DNA of 64,000 bases, taken from NCBI GenBank assembly GCA_965202735.1, contig OZ241844.1, forward strand, positions 496,001 through 560,000, in the 5' to 3' direction. Source of the stretch: HK1 sp965202735 (GTDB lineage Bacteria > Pseudomonadota > Gammaproteobacteria > HK1). This document shows positions 1 through 7,450 of the stretch, piece by piece. The position numbers and the translations under genes are program-made. The notes beneath the pieces are model-generated. The model was given only the letters and a program-made list of their open reading frames with translations. It had not been told where the DNA came from and did no database searches. Positions within the stretch are counted from its first letter, which is position 1; every line of letters begins with the position of its first letter.

Positions 1-87
1 ATGGCGGCCCTCGACCGGCGGCCCGTCGCGGCAGCGGCTGTGCAACGCGTGCGGATCGGCCAGGATGAAACCGGGCGGAGACACTGA
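1..87 (+). CDS. Possible 3' end of an upstream gene (partial)
   Basis: A reading frame open from the first base ends with TGA at 85-87, one base before the amidohydrolase start at 89. The visible residues are Arg/Ala/Val rich (ending GQDETGRRH) and carry no recognisable motif, so no function is proposed. The one-base gap would fit an operon with the next gene. It could equally be a chance open frame, because the other two forward frames are also open for most of this short stretch. Confidence 0.3.
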   Translation: MAALDRRPVAAAAVQRVRIGQDETGRRH

Positions 88-88
88 A

Positions 89-1573
89 ATGAGCACCGGC
101 AGCTTCACCGGCGTCCTCGTCACCGGCGCCACCGTCGTTACGCTGGACGACCGGCTCGGCACCCTCGAAGACGGCGCCGTCGCCGTCAGGGACGGCCGCA
201 TCGCCGCCGTCGGCCCGAGCGCGGACCTCGCCCCCGACCATGCCGATCTGGAGGTGGTCGACGGCCGCGGCAAGGCGGTCCTGCCGGGCTTCGTCAACTC
301 CCACACCCACACCGTGCTGCTGGTGCTGCGGGGCACCGTCGAGGACATGGCGGGCGACGCCATCTTCGGCTACATGACGCCGATCAGCTTCGCGATGACC
401 CCCGACGAGCGCACCGCACTGGCCCGGCTCGGCTGTCTCGAAGGCATCCTCTCCGGCACCACCACCATGGTCGAGCCGTTCCGCCATGTCGCGGGCTATG
501 CCCGGGGCATGGTGGACACGGGCCTGCGGCTCTATCTGAGCGAGAATGCCGCCGACGCCCTCACGCTGAAGATCCGCCACGGCATCTACGAGTACAGCCG
601 TGAATCCGGACAGGAGTTCCTCGACCGCGCCGTCGAGCTGATCGAGCGCTTCCACGGCGCCGGGGACGGCCGCGTGCACTGCCAGATCTCGGCCCACGCG
701 CCCGACGTCTGCTCACCGTGGATGCTCGACCAGCTCAACCGGCTCACGTCCCGGTACGGACTGACCCGCACCGTCCACCTCTCGCAGAGCCCCGGGGAGG
801 TGAAGCAGGTCCGCGACGCACACGGCCGAACGCCGGCCGAGTACCTGGACGACAACGGCTGGCTCGGTCCCGACGTGGTGGGCGCGCACTGGACGTACTG
901 CACCGCGTCCGACATCGACCTGCTGGCCGAGCGTGGGGCGCACATGGCGCACTGCCCGGCCAACAGCTCCCGGCGCGGGCCGCATCCGGTGCTGGCCGGC
1001 CGCATCCTCGACGCCGGCGTGAACGTCGCCTTCGGTACCGACAACATGACCGAGGACATGTTCCAGGCGATGAAGATCGGCTCGATCATTCACCGCGGCG
1101 GCGCCGGCGGGAAGAACGAGGGCGGTGGCGTCGACCCCGGTCCCGAGCATGCGCTGCGGGCCGCGACGGTCCACGGCGCGCGGGCCCTCGGCCGCGAGGA
1201 CGACCTCGGCACGCTCACGCCGGGCAAGCTCGCCGACCTCGTGATCCTCGATCTGGACCAGGCGCACCTGCGCCCGATCGTCAACCTCGTGTCGAGCCTG
1301 GTGCACTATGGCCATCCCGGGTGCGTGGACTCGGTGATGGTGGAGGGACGCTTCCTGATGCGCGACGGCAGGGTGACGTGCATGGATGTCCGGGACACCC
1401 TCGACGCCGCCCAGGAGGCGACCGTCGCCGCCTGGCGCCGTCTGCACGAGACATCGGGGGACATCGACCTGCCTGACTCTCTGCGTCGCCGGGACGAGAG
1501 CGGGCGCCGCCGCCGGCTGGCCGGGGAGAGAACGATCACCTCCGGCTCCCCATCGACGCCCCGGGCCTCATGA
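89..1573 (+). CDS. Amidohydrolase, TRZ/ATZ (SsnA-like) family
   Basis: Cytosolic metal-dependent hydrolase of the chlorohydrolase/cytosine deaminase-like superfamily, about 494 residues. The HTHT metal site is near residue 71 (just after GFVNS). Further metal-ligand regions are HLSQSPGE, a GAHWTY segment and GTDN near residue 316, and the C-terminal TPGKLADLVILD segment is typical of the composite beta-sandwich domain. The family deaminates or dechlorinates heterocycles or hydrolyses amidines; the substrate cannot be read from sequence. The start at 89 is preferred over the in-frame ATG at 65 because GGAG at 77-80 lies eight bases upstream. The last 25 or so residues are Arg/Ser-rich and look non-conserved. 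A family B repeat begins six bases after the stop. Confidence 0.85.
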   Translation: MSTGSFTGVLVTGATVVTLDDRLGTLEDGAVAVRDGRIAAVGPSADLAPDHADLEVVDGRGKAVLPGFVNSHTHTVLLVLRGTVEDMAGDAIFGYMTPISFAMTPDERTALARLGCLEGILSGTTTMVEPFRHVAGYARGMVDTGLRLYLSENAADALTLKIRHGIYEYSRESGQEFLDRAVELIERFHGAGDGRVHCQISAHAPDVCSPWMLDQLNRLTSRYGLTRTVHLSQSPGEVKQVRDAHGRTPAEYLDDNGWLGPDVVGAHWTYCTASDIDLLAERGAHMAHCPANSSRRGPHPVLAGRILDAGVNVAFGTDNMTEDMFQAMKIGSIIHRGGAGGKNEGGGVDPGPEHALRAATVHGARALGREDDLGTLTPGKLADLVILDLDQAHLRPIVNLVSSLVHYGHPGCVDSVMVEGRFLMRDGRVTCMDVRDTLDAAQEATVAAWRRLHETSGDIDLPDSLRRRDESGRRRRLAGERTITSGSPSTPRAS

Positions 1574-1578
1574 CGGTT

Positions 1579-1700
1579 CAGCGATTCCCGCCAGCGCCCG
1601 GAGAGGCCGTACCGTGGTGGGATTCCGGCGCGATCTCGACCCTCGGGACGCCGGGTCGAGGGGAGCTCGGGAGCATGTTTCCGCCTGGCGGGAATCGCTG
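1579..1700. mobile_element. Family B MITE-like element, copy B1 (122 bp)
   Basis: The element is bounded by the inverted repeats CAGCGATTCCCGCCAG and CTGGCGGGAATCGCTG. A direct repeat ATGACGGTT flanks it at 1570-1578 and, after an extra ATG, at 1704-1712, consistent with a target-site duplication. It has no coding capacity. It lies between the amidohydrolase gene and the downstream end of the gltX-tRNA transcript. Confidence 0.8.
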
Positions 1701-1802
1701 ATGATGACGGTTCACCCGGAGGTCATCATCCGGACAAGGTGGAAACACGAGCGGGAAATTGCCCGAAATACCGGTTGCAGCACCCGGATACCGAGGATTG
1801 CT

Positions 1803-1880
1803 TGGCGTCCCCAACGGGATTCGAACCCGTGTCGCCACCTTGAAAGGGTGATGTCCTAGGCCAGGCTAGACGATGGGGAC
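1803..1880 (-). tRNA. tRNA-Glu (TTC)
   Basis: Reverse-strand cloverleaf with acceptor GTCCCC pairing GGGGAC and an encoded CCA at 1803-1805. The anticodon loop CTTTCAA gives anticodon TTC, and the T-loop is GTTCGAATC. It follows tRNA-Ala at 40 bp spacing, and both follow gltX on the same strand. The charging enzyme for this tRNA is therefore in the same likely transcript, as in pseudomonads. Confidence 0.97.
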
Positions 1881-1920
1881 GGGGCATGAGGACGCCGGCT
1901 CGGCCGGCGTGCGGGGATGA

Positions 1921-1996
<76 letters not shown>

Positions 1997-2050
1997 TTGC
2001 GATCAGCCTGTGATCAGGCGGCGGGAGGGTAGACAAGGACCCTCCCGCCG

Positions 2051-3496
2051 TCAAGATCGGTCCTCGGCGGATCGGCCCTCGGCGGACTGGCGCGCACGCT
2101 CGTGCACGTGGGCGATGGCGCGATCGATGCGCGACAGCGCCGCATCCCGCCCGACCATCTGCAGGGTGAGCTCGATGGCCGGCGACGCGGCGGTGCCGGT
2201 CAGGGCGACGCGAAGCGGCTGGGCCACCCGGCCCAGGTTCAGCGACAGGGCGGCGGCGCACTCGATCACCGCGGCGTGCAGGGGTCCGGGCTCCCATGCC
2301 GCGGTGGCGAGCAGCTTCTCCCGCACCGCCTCCAGAGGCTCGAGCGCCACTGGCCGCAGATGCTTCTTCGCCGCGCGCTCGTCGAACTCGTCGTACTCCT
2401 CGAACGCGAAACGGGACTTCTCGGCCATCTCGGCGATGGTCCGGGCCCGGTCGCGCTGGATGTCGGCGAGAAGAGGCGGAGCTGCGCCATCCGATGCATC
2501 GATACCCATCCGCCCGAGCTGCTCGACGAGCAGCGCTCCCAGGCGTTCGGAGTCCGACTGCCGGATGTAGTGCTGGTTCAGCCAGCCGAGCTTGTCGTAG
2601 TCGAACGCGGCGGGAGCGCGGTGCACGTCGGCGATGTCGAAGTGCGCAACCATCTCCTCCCGGGAGAAGATCTCCTGGTCGCCGTGCGACCAGCCCAGCC
2701 GCACGAGCTGGTTGAGCAGCGCCTCCGGCAGGTATCCGTCGTCGCGGAGCTGCGTCACGCCGACCGCGCCGTGGCGCTTCGACAGCCGCTGGCCGTCCGC
2801 GCCGAGGATCATCGGCACGTGGGCGTAGCGCGGCGGCGCCGCGTCCAGCGCCGCGATGATGTTGAGCTGCCGGGGGGTGTTCATCACGTGGTCGTCGCCG
2901 CGGATGACGTGGGTGATGCCCATGTCCAGATCGTCGACCACCACGCCGAAGTTGTAGGTCGGCATGCTGTTCGCCCGCGCGATCACGAGATCGTCGAGCT
3001 CGCGGTTGTCGAACGAGACGGCTCCCCGGACCAGATCGTCGAAGACGACGGCGCCCTCGTGCGGATTCCTGAAACGGATCACGGGCTCGATGCCCGCCGG
3101 CGGCGGCCCGGTGCGGCGGCGGCAGCGTCCGTCGTAGCGGGGCTTCTCGCCGCGCGCGCGCTGGGCGTCGCGCATGGCGTCGAGCTCTTCCCGGCTGCAC
3201 CAGCAGCGGTACGCCCTGCCCCGGTACAGCAGCCGCTCGAGGTGCTCCCGGTAGACCGCCAGCCGGTCGGTCTGGAACCAGGGGCCTTCGTCGGCGTCGA
3301 GCCCGAGCCACCGAAGGCCGTCCAGTATCGCGTCGATGGACGCCTGCGTGGACCGCTCGCGGTCGGTGTCCTCGATCCGGAGCACGAAGGTACCGCCGTG
3401 GCGGCGGGCGAACAGCCAGCAGAACAGGGCGGTACGAGCGCCGCCGACGTGCAGGAAGCCGGTGGGGCTCGGCGCGAATCGGGTCCTGACGTTCAT
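2051..3496 (-). CDS. gltX: Glutamyl-tRNA synthetase
   Basis: Class I aminoacyl-tRNA synthetase that charges tRNA-Glu in the cytosol; 481 residues, a normal length for bacterial GltX. The N-terminus MNVRTRFAPSPTG carries the HIGH-type signature as PTGFLHVGG, and RLSKRHG near residue 237 is the KMSKS-type loop. An alternative start four codons upstream (MICR) exists, but the start at 3496 puts the ATP-binding motif at the usual position. The tRNA-Glu it serves lies downstream in the same orientation. About 85 bp upstream begins the double family B element. Confidence 0.97.
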   Translation of the reverse strand: MNVRTRFAPSPTGFLHVGGARTALFCWLFARRHGGTFVLRIEDTDRERSTQASIDAILDGLRWLGLDADEGPWFQTDRLAVYREHLERLLYRGRAYRCWCSREELDAMRDAQRARGEKPRYDGRCRRRTGPPPAGIEPVIRFRNPHEGAVVFDDLVRGAVSFDNRELDDLVIARANSMPTYNFGVVVDDLDMGITHVIRGDDHVMNTPRQLNIIAALDAAPPRYAHVPMILGADGQRLSKRHGAVGVTQLRDDGYLPEALLNQLVRLGWSHGDQEIFSREEMVAHFDIADVHRAPAAFDYDKLGWLNQHYIRQSDSERLGALLVEQLGRMGIDASDGAAPPLLADIQRDRARTIAEMAEKSRFAFEEYDEFDERAAKKHLRPVALEPLEAVREKLLATAAWEPGPLHAAVIECAAALSLNLGRVAQPLRVALTGTAASPAIELTLQMVGRDAALSRIDRAIAHVHERARQSAEGRSAEDRS

Positions 3497-3579
3497 GCGG
3501 CAGATCATATCAGGCGCCCGATTTCGCACATCCGGTGTCCCGGCGGCCTGCGATGCATGACGAGACGCTACCCGGACAG

Positions 3580-3795
3580 CGGCAATTCCCGCCAGACGGG
3601 AGCAGACCCCTGACATCCCCTCGACCCGGCGCCCCGAGGGTCGAAATCGCACCACAATCCCACCACGGTGCGGCCTCTTCCGGACGCTGGCGGGAACATG
3701 CCCTCGAAATCCCCTCGGTGGGCCGCCCTGGTGGCCGGAATCATGCCGGAATCCCACCGCGGCACGGCCTCTCCGGGCGCTGGCGGGAATCGCTG
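3580..3795. mobile_element. Family B element, tandem double copy B2 (216 bp)
   Basis: The element starts CGGCAATTCCCGCCAG and ends CTGGCGGGAATCGCTG, flanked by perfect 9-bp direct repeats CCCGGACAG (3571-3579 and 3796-3804). It is about 1.8 times the usual length because an internal right-half-like end (GCTGGCGGGAACATG, around 3700) is followed by a second left-half segment and another right end. This suggests recombination between two copies or a composite insertion. It separates gltX from tRNA-Val. Confidence 0.8.
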
Positions 3796-3861
3796 CCCGG
3801 ACAGCGCCGAACAGCGCCGGGGTCGCGCCATCCCGGACAGTGCATTAGACTCCTCGGCTCC

Positions 3862-3936
3862 GGGCGCGTAGCTCAGTGGGAGAGCACCGTCTTCACACGG
3901 CGGGGGTCGCTGGTTCAATCCCAGCCGCGCCCACCA
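3862..3936 (+). tRNA. tRNA-Val (CAC)
   Basis: Forward cloverleaf: acceptor GGGCGCG paired with CGCGCCC, D-arm GCTC-AGTGGGA-GAGC, anticodon stem CCGTC/GGCGG with loop TTCACAC (anticodon CAC), T-arm GCTGG-TTCAATC-CCAGC, discriminator A and an encoded CCA. It faces the 3' end of the endonuclease III-like gene 24 bp away. Confidence 0.95.
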
Positions 3937-3960
3937 TCACCCGGACGGGCCGCAGGCCCA

Positions 3961-4671
3961 TCAACACTCGGACCGGATGCCGTCTCCCCTCTCCGGGCTC
4001 CCTGTCCTCGTTGCGCACCGCGCCGCCAGCGGACACTCCGTGCACCGGGGCGTCGCCCGGCAGTGCAGCTTGCCGTGCTCGACGAGCAGGGCATGGAACT
4101 CGCCGAGCCGCGCCGCGTCCCGGCCGAGCGCGCGCGCAACCGCGTCCGAGATCCGCTCGTACGGCTCGTCCCCCTTCGCCCAGCCGTAGCGCGACAGGAT
4201 GCGCCGCGCGTAGGCATCGACGACGAACACGGGCCGTGCGAAGGCATAGACGAGAATGGCGTCGGCGGTCTCCGCACCGATGCCCGGGAGCCCGAGAAGC
4301 TCCAGGCGCAGCTCTGCGGTCGGACGCGCCGCCAGTGCTTCCCGGGCGCCGTTGTCGACATACCATCGCGCCAGGGCCTTGAGCCGCGCCGCCTTCGTTC
4401 GGAAGGTTCCGGCCATGCGGACGAGCGGTTCGATCCCGGAGACGGGGAGAGTCGCCAGAGCCTCGGGTGAAAGCACGCCGGCGCTGCGCAGCGACGCGAT
4501 GGCCCGCTCGGCGTTGCGCCAGGTGGTGCGCTGGGTGAGCAGCGCGCCCGCCATCATCTCGAACGGACCGCGCGCGGGCCACCACTCCTGCGGTCCGTAC
4601 GCGCGGGCAAGCCGATCCAGGATGGTGCGGAGCCGGGGGTCCGGGCCCCGCGGCCGCCGGCCGGCGGTCAA
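3961..4671 (-). CDS. Endonuclease III-related DNA glycosylase (HhH-GPD)
   Basis: DNA base-excision repair protein of the HhH-GPD superfamily, about 236 residues. The helix-hairpin-helix is LPGIGAETADAIL, the conserved aspartate is in FVVDAYARRIL, and a C-terminal cysteine cluster (CRATPRC, TEC, PLAARC) fits a [4Fe-4S] loop. The residue that is the catalytic lysine in classic endonuclease III (GxxKTA) is Glu here (GIGAETAD). This matches the endonuclease III-like group COG2231, so bifunctional lyase activity is doubtful. The likely start is TTG at 4671, which overlaps the rluB stop as TTGA and suggests translational coupling. No ATG is available near the domain start. Confidence 0.85.
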   Translation of the reverse strand: MTAGRRPRGPDPRLRTILDRLARAYGPQEWWPARGPFEMMAGALLTQRTTWRNAERAIASLRSAGVLSPEALATLPVSGIEPLVRMAGTFRTKAARLKALARWYVDNGAREALAARPTAELRLELLGLPGIGAETADAILVYAFARPVFVVDAYARRILSRYGWAKGDEPYERISDAVARALGRDAARLGEFHALLVEHGKLHCRATPRCTECPLAARCATRTGSPERGDGIRSEC

Positions 4672-5504
4672 CGGCGGCGTGTCCGTGGCGACGGGCGGCG
4701 GCGGGGCGCGCCCGTCCGCCGCGGCCGGACGAGACCCGTCGCGCGCACCAGGGACTGCGCCTCCTCCCGGTCCACGTCCTCGTACCGGCCGGGGCGCAGG
4801 CGGCGCGGCAGCGTCACCGGCCCGAAACGCACGCGCATGAGCCGGCTCACGGTGCATCCCACCGCCTCGAACAGACGCCGCACCTCGCGATTGCGGCCTT
4901 CGCGCAGGACGACGTGGAACCATCGGTTCGCGCCCTCCCCGCCGGCGGGCCGCAACGATTCGAACCGCGCCTCTCCGTCGCTCAGCGCCACCCCCCGGGT
5001 CAGCGATTCGAGTGCCCCCGGCTCCGGCGCACCACGGATGCGGACCGCATACTCGCGTTCGATACCCGAGCTCGGGTGCATGAGCCGGTGGGCCAGCTCG
5101 CCGTCGTCGGTGAACAGGAGCAGACCGGTGGTGTTGAAGTCCAGGCGCCCGACCGCGACCCACCGGGCCCGGCCGAGCGCGGGGAGCCGGTCGAACACGG
5201 TGGGCCTCCCGAGCGGGTCGCGGCGCGCGGTCACCTCGCCGGCCGGCTTGTGGTAGCGGATGAGCCGGCACCGCAGACCGGTCCGGCGCACCGGCCTGCC
5301 GTCGACCCGCAGCACGTCCCCGGCCGCCACCCGCTCTCCCAGGGTCGCCCGGTGTCCGTTGACGCTGACCCTCCCGGCGGCGATCCAGCGCTCGATCTCG
5401 CGCCTCGACGCCAGGCCCGAGGCGGCCAGGACCTTCTGCAGCTTCTCGGTCGATCCGCCGTCCTCCGGCGCCGGTGGCCGCCGCTTGCGGAGCGGGCGGC
5501 TCAG
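4668..5504 (-). CDS. rluB: 23S rRNA pseudouridine synthase, RsuA/RluB type
   Basis: Modifies uridine in 23S rRNA. An N-terminal S4 RNA-binding domain (EKLQKVLAASGLASRREIE) is followed by the RsuA-family catalytic domain with the active-site Asp in VGRLDFNTTGLLL. The Arg-rich C-terminal tail resembles the extension common in RluB. No ATG, GTG or TTG precedes the S4 domain within about 25 residues. The best candidate is a CTG at 5504 overlapping the scpB stop as CTGA behind a GGGAGGGCGGG tract, giving 278 residues; this start is uncertain. It follows scpA-scpB as in many gammaproteobacteria. Confidence 0.88.
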   Translation of the reverse strand: MSRPLRKRRPPAPEDGGSTEKLQKVLAASGLASRREIERWIAAGRVSVNGHRATLGERVAAGDVLRVDGRPVRRTGLRCRLIRYHKPAGEVTARRDPLGRPTVFDRLPALGRARWVAVGRLDFNTTGLLLFTDDGELAHRLMHPSSGIEREYAVRIRGAPEPGALESLTRGVALSDGEARFESLRPAGGEGANRWFHVVLREGRNREVRRLFEAVGCTVSRLMRVRFGPVTLPRRLRPGRYEDVDREEAQSLVRATGLVRPRRTGAPRRRPSPRTRRR

Positions 5505-6406
5505 CCCGCCCTCCCGCCGTCGCCGGCCTCGTGGTCCCCGCGAGGCGGCGGGTCGGAGGCCGCGGCGGCGCCGCGCATCTCCTCGACCTCGCCGGGGTCC
5601 GTCTCCCCCTCGCCGGAGTCCGGGCGCGCCGGCGAAACGGAGGCGGTCGCGGCGGCCGCCTCCACCCCGCCGAGGTCCGGTTGCGACGCCGGGTCGTGCA
5701 CCGCCGCCGTGCGGTCCGCCTCCACCCCGCCGGGGTCCGGTTGCGACGTCGAATCTTGCGCCGCCGCCGTGCGGTCCGGCGCCGCACCGCCGGCGGCGTC
5801 CGCACCGGGCGTCTCCTCCCCCTCGCCGGCCGCGGGCTCGCCCGGAATCCCGCCGAACAGGTCCGGGAGCGGCTCGTCGAGGTCCCTCAGCTTCGCGAGG
5901 GGCGGCAGCGACTCCAGGCTCTTCAGGTTGAAGGCGTCGAGAAAGTGTCTCGTCGTCCCGTAGAGCGCGGGCCGTCCCGGGGCCTCGCGGTGGCCGACGA
6001 CGCGCACCCATTCGCGTTCGATCAGCGTCCTCATGATGGAGCTCGACACGCTCACGCCGCGGACCTCCTCGATCTCCCCGCGGCTGACGGGCTGGCGGTA
6101 GGCGATGAGCGCGAGCGTCTCCAGCAGCGCCCGGGAGTAGCGCGCCGGGCGCTGCTGCCACAGCGCCGGGAGCGCCTGGGAGTACTCCTTCCGGACCTGG
6201 GCCCGAAACCCGCTGGCGACCTCGGCCACCTCCAGCGAGCGGCCGCGCCAGTGCTCCGCGACCTCGGCCACCGCCTCCCGGACCGCGCCGCGGTCCGGCG
6301 CATCGTCCCTGCCCTCGAACATCGCCAGCAGCTCGTCGACCGCCACCGGACGCCCGACCGAGAGCAGAGCCGCCTCGACGTGCAGGACGAGCTCGTCCCG
6401 GCTCAC
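5501..6406 (-). CDS. scpB: Segregation and condensation protein B
   Basis: Winged-helix subunit of the SMC-ScpAB chromosome condensin; 301 residues, long for the family (usually 180-250). Residues 1 to about 185 match ScpB (LLETLALIAYRQPVSRGEI, TLIEREWVRVVGHR, LYGTTRHFLDAFNL). The acidic C-terminal extension carries two 20-residue repeats (DRTAAxxDxxSQPDxGGVEA). It starts with GTG overlapping the scpA stop as GTGA, so translation is probably coupled to scpA. Confidence 0.93.
   Translation of the reverse strand: MSRDELVLHVEAALLSVGRPVAVDELLAMFEGRDDAPDRGAVREAVAEVAEHWRGRSLEVAEVASGFRAQVRKEYSQALPALWQQRPARYSRALLETLALIAYRQPVSRGEIEEVRGVSVSSSIMRTLIEREWVRVVGHREAPGRPALYGTTRHFLDAFNLKSLESLPPLAKLRDLDEPLPDLFGGIPGEPAAGEGEETPGADAAGGAAPDRTAAAQDSTSQPDPGGVEADRTAAVHDPASQPDLGGVEAAAATASVSPARPDSGEGETDPGEVEEMRGAAAASDPPPRGDHEAGDGGRAG
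5658..5777. repeat. Two 60-bp in-frame tandem repeats inside scpB
   Basis: Two adjacent 60-bp units (5658-5717 and 5718-5777) encode the 20-residue repeats in the ScpB C-terminal tail. The length is a multiple of three, so the frame is kept. The copies differ at several bases, so the duplication is not recent. Confidence 0.8.
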
Positions 6407-7419
6407 TGCCTCACCGCCTCGCCCTTGGCCGTGTCGCCCTTGGCCGTGTCGCTCCGGGCCGCCTCGCTCCGGGCCGCCTCGCCCCGGGCCGCCTCGCCCC
6501 GGGCCGTCTCGTTCCGGGCCGTCTCGCCCTTGACCGTGTCACCCCGGGCCCTGTCGCCCTGGGTGGTGTCACCCGTCGCGTCGCCGCGGGCGGCCCTGAC
6601 GTGGACCGGTCCGAAAGGTCTCGCCTGCACGATGTCCACGAGGGATTCCCGCAGGAGCTCGAGCAGCGCGAGAAGGGTGACCACCACGCCCTGGCGGCCC
6701 TCGTGCGGGGTGAACAGGGCGGTGAACTCCGCGAATCGCGTCCGTTGCACCCGCTCCAGCACGATGGTCATCCGCTCGCGGACCGACAGCCACTCCATTC
6801 GCACCTGATGGTGGCGGTACGACTCCGCGCGGGCGAGCGCGCCGGCGAGGGACGAGACGAGATCCTCGAGCTCGACCCCGGGCTGCGGGCGCTCCATGCG
6901 CACGTAGGGCGTCGCGGCCCGGACCTCGACCACGTCGCGCCCGATACGGGGCAGCGCGTCGAGCCGCTCCGCCGCCTGCTTGTACCGTTCGTACTCCTGC
7001 AGCCGCCGCACGAGGTCCGCGCGCGGGTCCTCCTCGTCGTCGATGCTCGCGGGCCGCGGCAGGAGCAGGCGGGACTTGATCTCCGCGAGCATCGCCGCCA
7101 TCGCGAGGTATTCGGCGGCGAGCTCGAGCCGGAGCTCCTTCATCAGATCGATGTACTCCATGTACTGCCGGGTGATCCTGGCGATCGGGATGTCGAGGAT
7201 GTCGAGGTTCTGGCGCTTGACCAGGTACAGCAGCAGGTCGAGCGGCCCCTCGAACGCCTCCAGAAAGACCTCCAGGGCGTCGGGTGGAATGTAGAGATCC
7301 TTCGGAAGCTCGACGACCGGCTCGCCGTCCACCACCGCGAACGGCATTTCCTCCTGCCGGGGCCGCCGTCGCGGGACCGAGGGGAGGGGAGGCGCGGGAG
7401 CGGTCTCGATGTCGTCCAT
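6403..7419 (-). CDS. scpA: Segregation and condensation protein A
   Basis: Kleisin subunit linking SMC heads; 338 residues. The N-terminal kleisin signature is FEGPLDLLLYLVKRQNLDI, followed by MAAMLAEIKSRLLLP. After residue 285 or so comes a low-complexity tail of five-residue repeats (ARGEA, ARSEA, AKGDT variants) encoded by a 15-bp tandem array. The ATG start at 7419 lies 31 bp after the trpS stop. The gene forms an operon-like run trpS-scpA-scpB-rluB-endonuclease on the minus strand. Confidence 0.95.
   Translation of the reverse strand: MDDIETAPAPPLPSVPRRRPRQEEMPFAVVDGEPVVELPKDLYIPPDALEVFLEAFEGPLDLLLYLVKRQNLDILDIPIARITRQYMEYIDLMKELRLELAAEYLAMAAMLAEIKSRLLLPRPASIDDEEDPRADLVRRLQEYERYKQAAERLDALPRIGRDVVEVRAATPYVRMERPQPGVELEDLVSSLAGALARAESYRHHQVRMEWLSVRERMTIVLERVQRTRFAEFTALFTPHEGRQGVVVTLLALLELLRESLVDIVQARPFGPVHVRAARGDATGDTTQGDRARGDTVKGETARNETARGEAARGEAARSEAARSDTAKGDTAKGEAVRQ
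6417..6585. repeat. 15-bp tandem array in the 3' end of scpA
   Basis: About 11 degenerate copies of a 15-bp unit (of the type CTCGCCCCGGGCCGC) encode the pentapeptide-like tail of ScpA. The unit is a multiple of three, so copy-number changes would lengthen or shorten the tail without a frameshift. Confidence 0.8.
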
Positions 7420-7450
7420 GGGCCCTCCTCCGCTCGCGCGCGCCGCCGGC

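Noticed and set aside
1703..1802. Terminator of the gltX-tRNA transcript
   Set aside because: A weak CCGG-based stem precedes TATTT, but the pairing is too short and bulged to call.
3862..3936. tRNA-Val as a pseudogene
   Set aside because: All stems pair (one T-G), the T-loop and discriminator are normal and CCA is encoded, so it looks functional.
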